A DNA stretch of 6,326 nucleotides from NCBI GenBank assembly GCA_017614795.1, contig JAGABD010000080.1, positions 1 through 6,326 on the forward strand. The letters run 5' to 3'. The number at the start of each line of letters is the position of its first letter. The first letter of the stretch is position 1. The position numbers and the translations under genes are program-made. Under the pieces are notes generated by a model, which saw only the letters and a program-made list of their open reading frames with translations, had not been told where the DNA came from and did not search any database. Origin of the DNA: Bacteroidales bacterium (GTDB lineage: Bacteria; Bacteroidota; Bacteroidia; Bacteroidales; UBA932). Shown piece after piece: positions 5,730 to 6,326 of the stretch.

Positions 5730-6326
5730 TAACAACTCTTCCGCAGCTTTTCGAGGCTCCGGGGCGCTGCAGATGGCACTTACGACAGCTATCCCGTCGA
5801 CGCCGGTTGCAAAGGCGTCGGCAGCTGTGCGGGCGTTCATTCCTCCGATTGCTACAGCAGGATGCCGTGACAATCGGACCGCCTCCCTAAGACCGTCGAT
5901 ACCGAATGGCGGAGCAGTATCAGTCTTGGTCGCCGTGGCGTACACCGGTGACACCCCTATATAATCGACATCCAGCAAGTTAGCCTCCCTCACCTCATCC
6001 ATATTCTCCACACTCAGGCCGATAATTTTGTCCGGCCCTAGCAGCCTCCTCGCTATCTCGTACGGCATGTCACTCTGGCCTATGTGGACGCCGTCCGCGT
6101 CGACCGCCAGCGCCACATCGACACGGTCGTTGATAATCAGCGGCACGCCCGCCTCCTTCAAAAAAGGCTGCAGCCGCCGCGCCAGCGCGATGAATTCGCG
6201 GGTGTCGATATCCTTCTCCCGCAGTTGCACCATGGTCGCGCCGCCCTTCACCGCCTCCTCGACTATCCATTCGATATCGCGCCCGAGCGACAACGGCCGG
6301 TCGGTCACCAGATAGAGTCGCAACTG
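5646..6326 (-). CDS. thiE: Thiamin-phosphate synthase, 5' end at the window edge
   Basis: ThiE joins HMP pyrophosphate and thiazole phosphate to make thiamin monophosphate, in the cytoplasm, on a TIM-barrel fold. Numbered from the TTG at 6323, motifs are LYLVTDR (3-9), QLREKD (33-38), INDRVDVAL (64-72), DGVHIGQSD (77-85), GVSPVYATATK (123-133), AVAIGGM (156-162) and GIAVVSAI (177-184). These cover substrate, Mg and phosphate sites. The frame is open to the edge (CAG, 6326-6324), so the true start may be a nearby ATG outside the window; TTG at 6323 is possible because LYLVTD normally sits close to the N-terminus. The core ends near AAEELLAMA (193-201). The last 24 residues (about 202-225, ASHPGYIQSS to GTPLD) are unlike the family and are encoded by the inverted-repeat element 5599-5729, so the original stop was probably lost. 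Confidence 0.93.
   Translation of the reverse strand, partial: QLRLYLVTDRPLSLGRDIEWIVEEAVKGGATMVQLREKDIDTREFIALARRLQPFLKEAGVPLIINDRVDVALAVDADGVHIGQSDMPYEIARRLLGPDKIIGLSVENMDEVREANLLDVDYIGVSPVYATATKTDTAPPFGIDGLREAVRLSRHPAVAIGGMNARTAADAFATGVDGIAVVSAICSAPEPRKAAEELLAMAASHPGYIQSSLRCGPGSSRGTPLD

Overview
The window looks like chromosomal DNA from an anaerobic member of the Bacteroidales. The reasons are: the DNA is GC-rich in genes with short AT-rich intergenic gaps; start codons follow A-rich stretches rather than clear Shine-Dalgarno sites; two sites match the Bacteroidetes -7 promoter motif TAnnTTTG; the RfbB carries the extra loop that I recall from Bacteroides-type enzymes; and a rubrerythrin is present. 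The genus is not determined.

Positions 1-3194, all on the minus strand, hold the four-gene dTDP-L-rhamnose operon in transcription order rfbA, rfbC, rfbD, rfbB. Each junction is a 4-base ATGA overlap, so the genes are probably translationally coupled. rfbB runs off the left edge after 217 codons. Together the four enzymes turn glucose-1-phosphate and dTTP into dTDP-L-rhamnose for surface polysaccharide. A leader of about 155 bases (3195-3350), rich in short hairpins, precedes rfbA, with a candidate promoter at 3355-3362.

Positions 3363-4102 hold a divergent promoter region, a rubrerythrin gene on the plus strand (peroxide defence), and a strong bidirectional terminator. Positions 4144-4827 (minus) encode an unrecognised multi-pass membrane protein with a Cys-rich and Ala/Pro/Glu-rich tail. 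Positions 4935-5597 (plus) encode TenA, a thiamin-salvage aminohydrolase. It faces thiE (thiamin phosphate synthase, minus strand, 5646 to the right edge).

The most unusual content is repeat DNA placed inside genes. rfbD carries two in-frame palindromic elements (893-1017 and 1571-1659). Each has an inverted pair of 21-base hairpins of identical design (8-bp stem, 5-base loop), and the stem differences between hairpins are compensatory. One element also holds a 21-bp tandem array, the other a third, internally deleted hairpin. They add about 41 and 28 residues and explain why RfbD has 355 residues instead of about 286. A different inverted-repeat element (5599-5729) starts just after the tenA stop and supplies the last 20-25 codons of thiE. 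No transposase, CRISPR array, tRNA or rRNA was seen.
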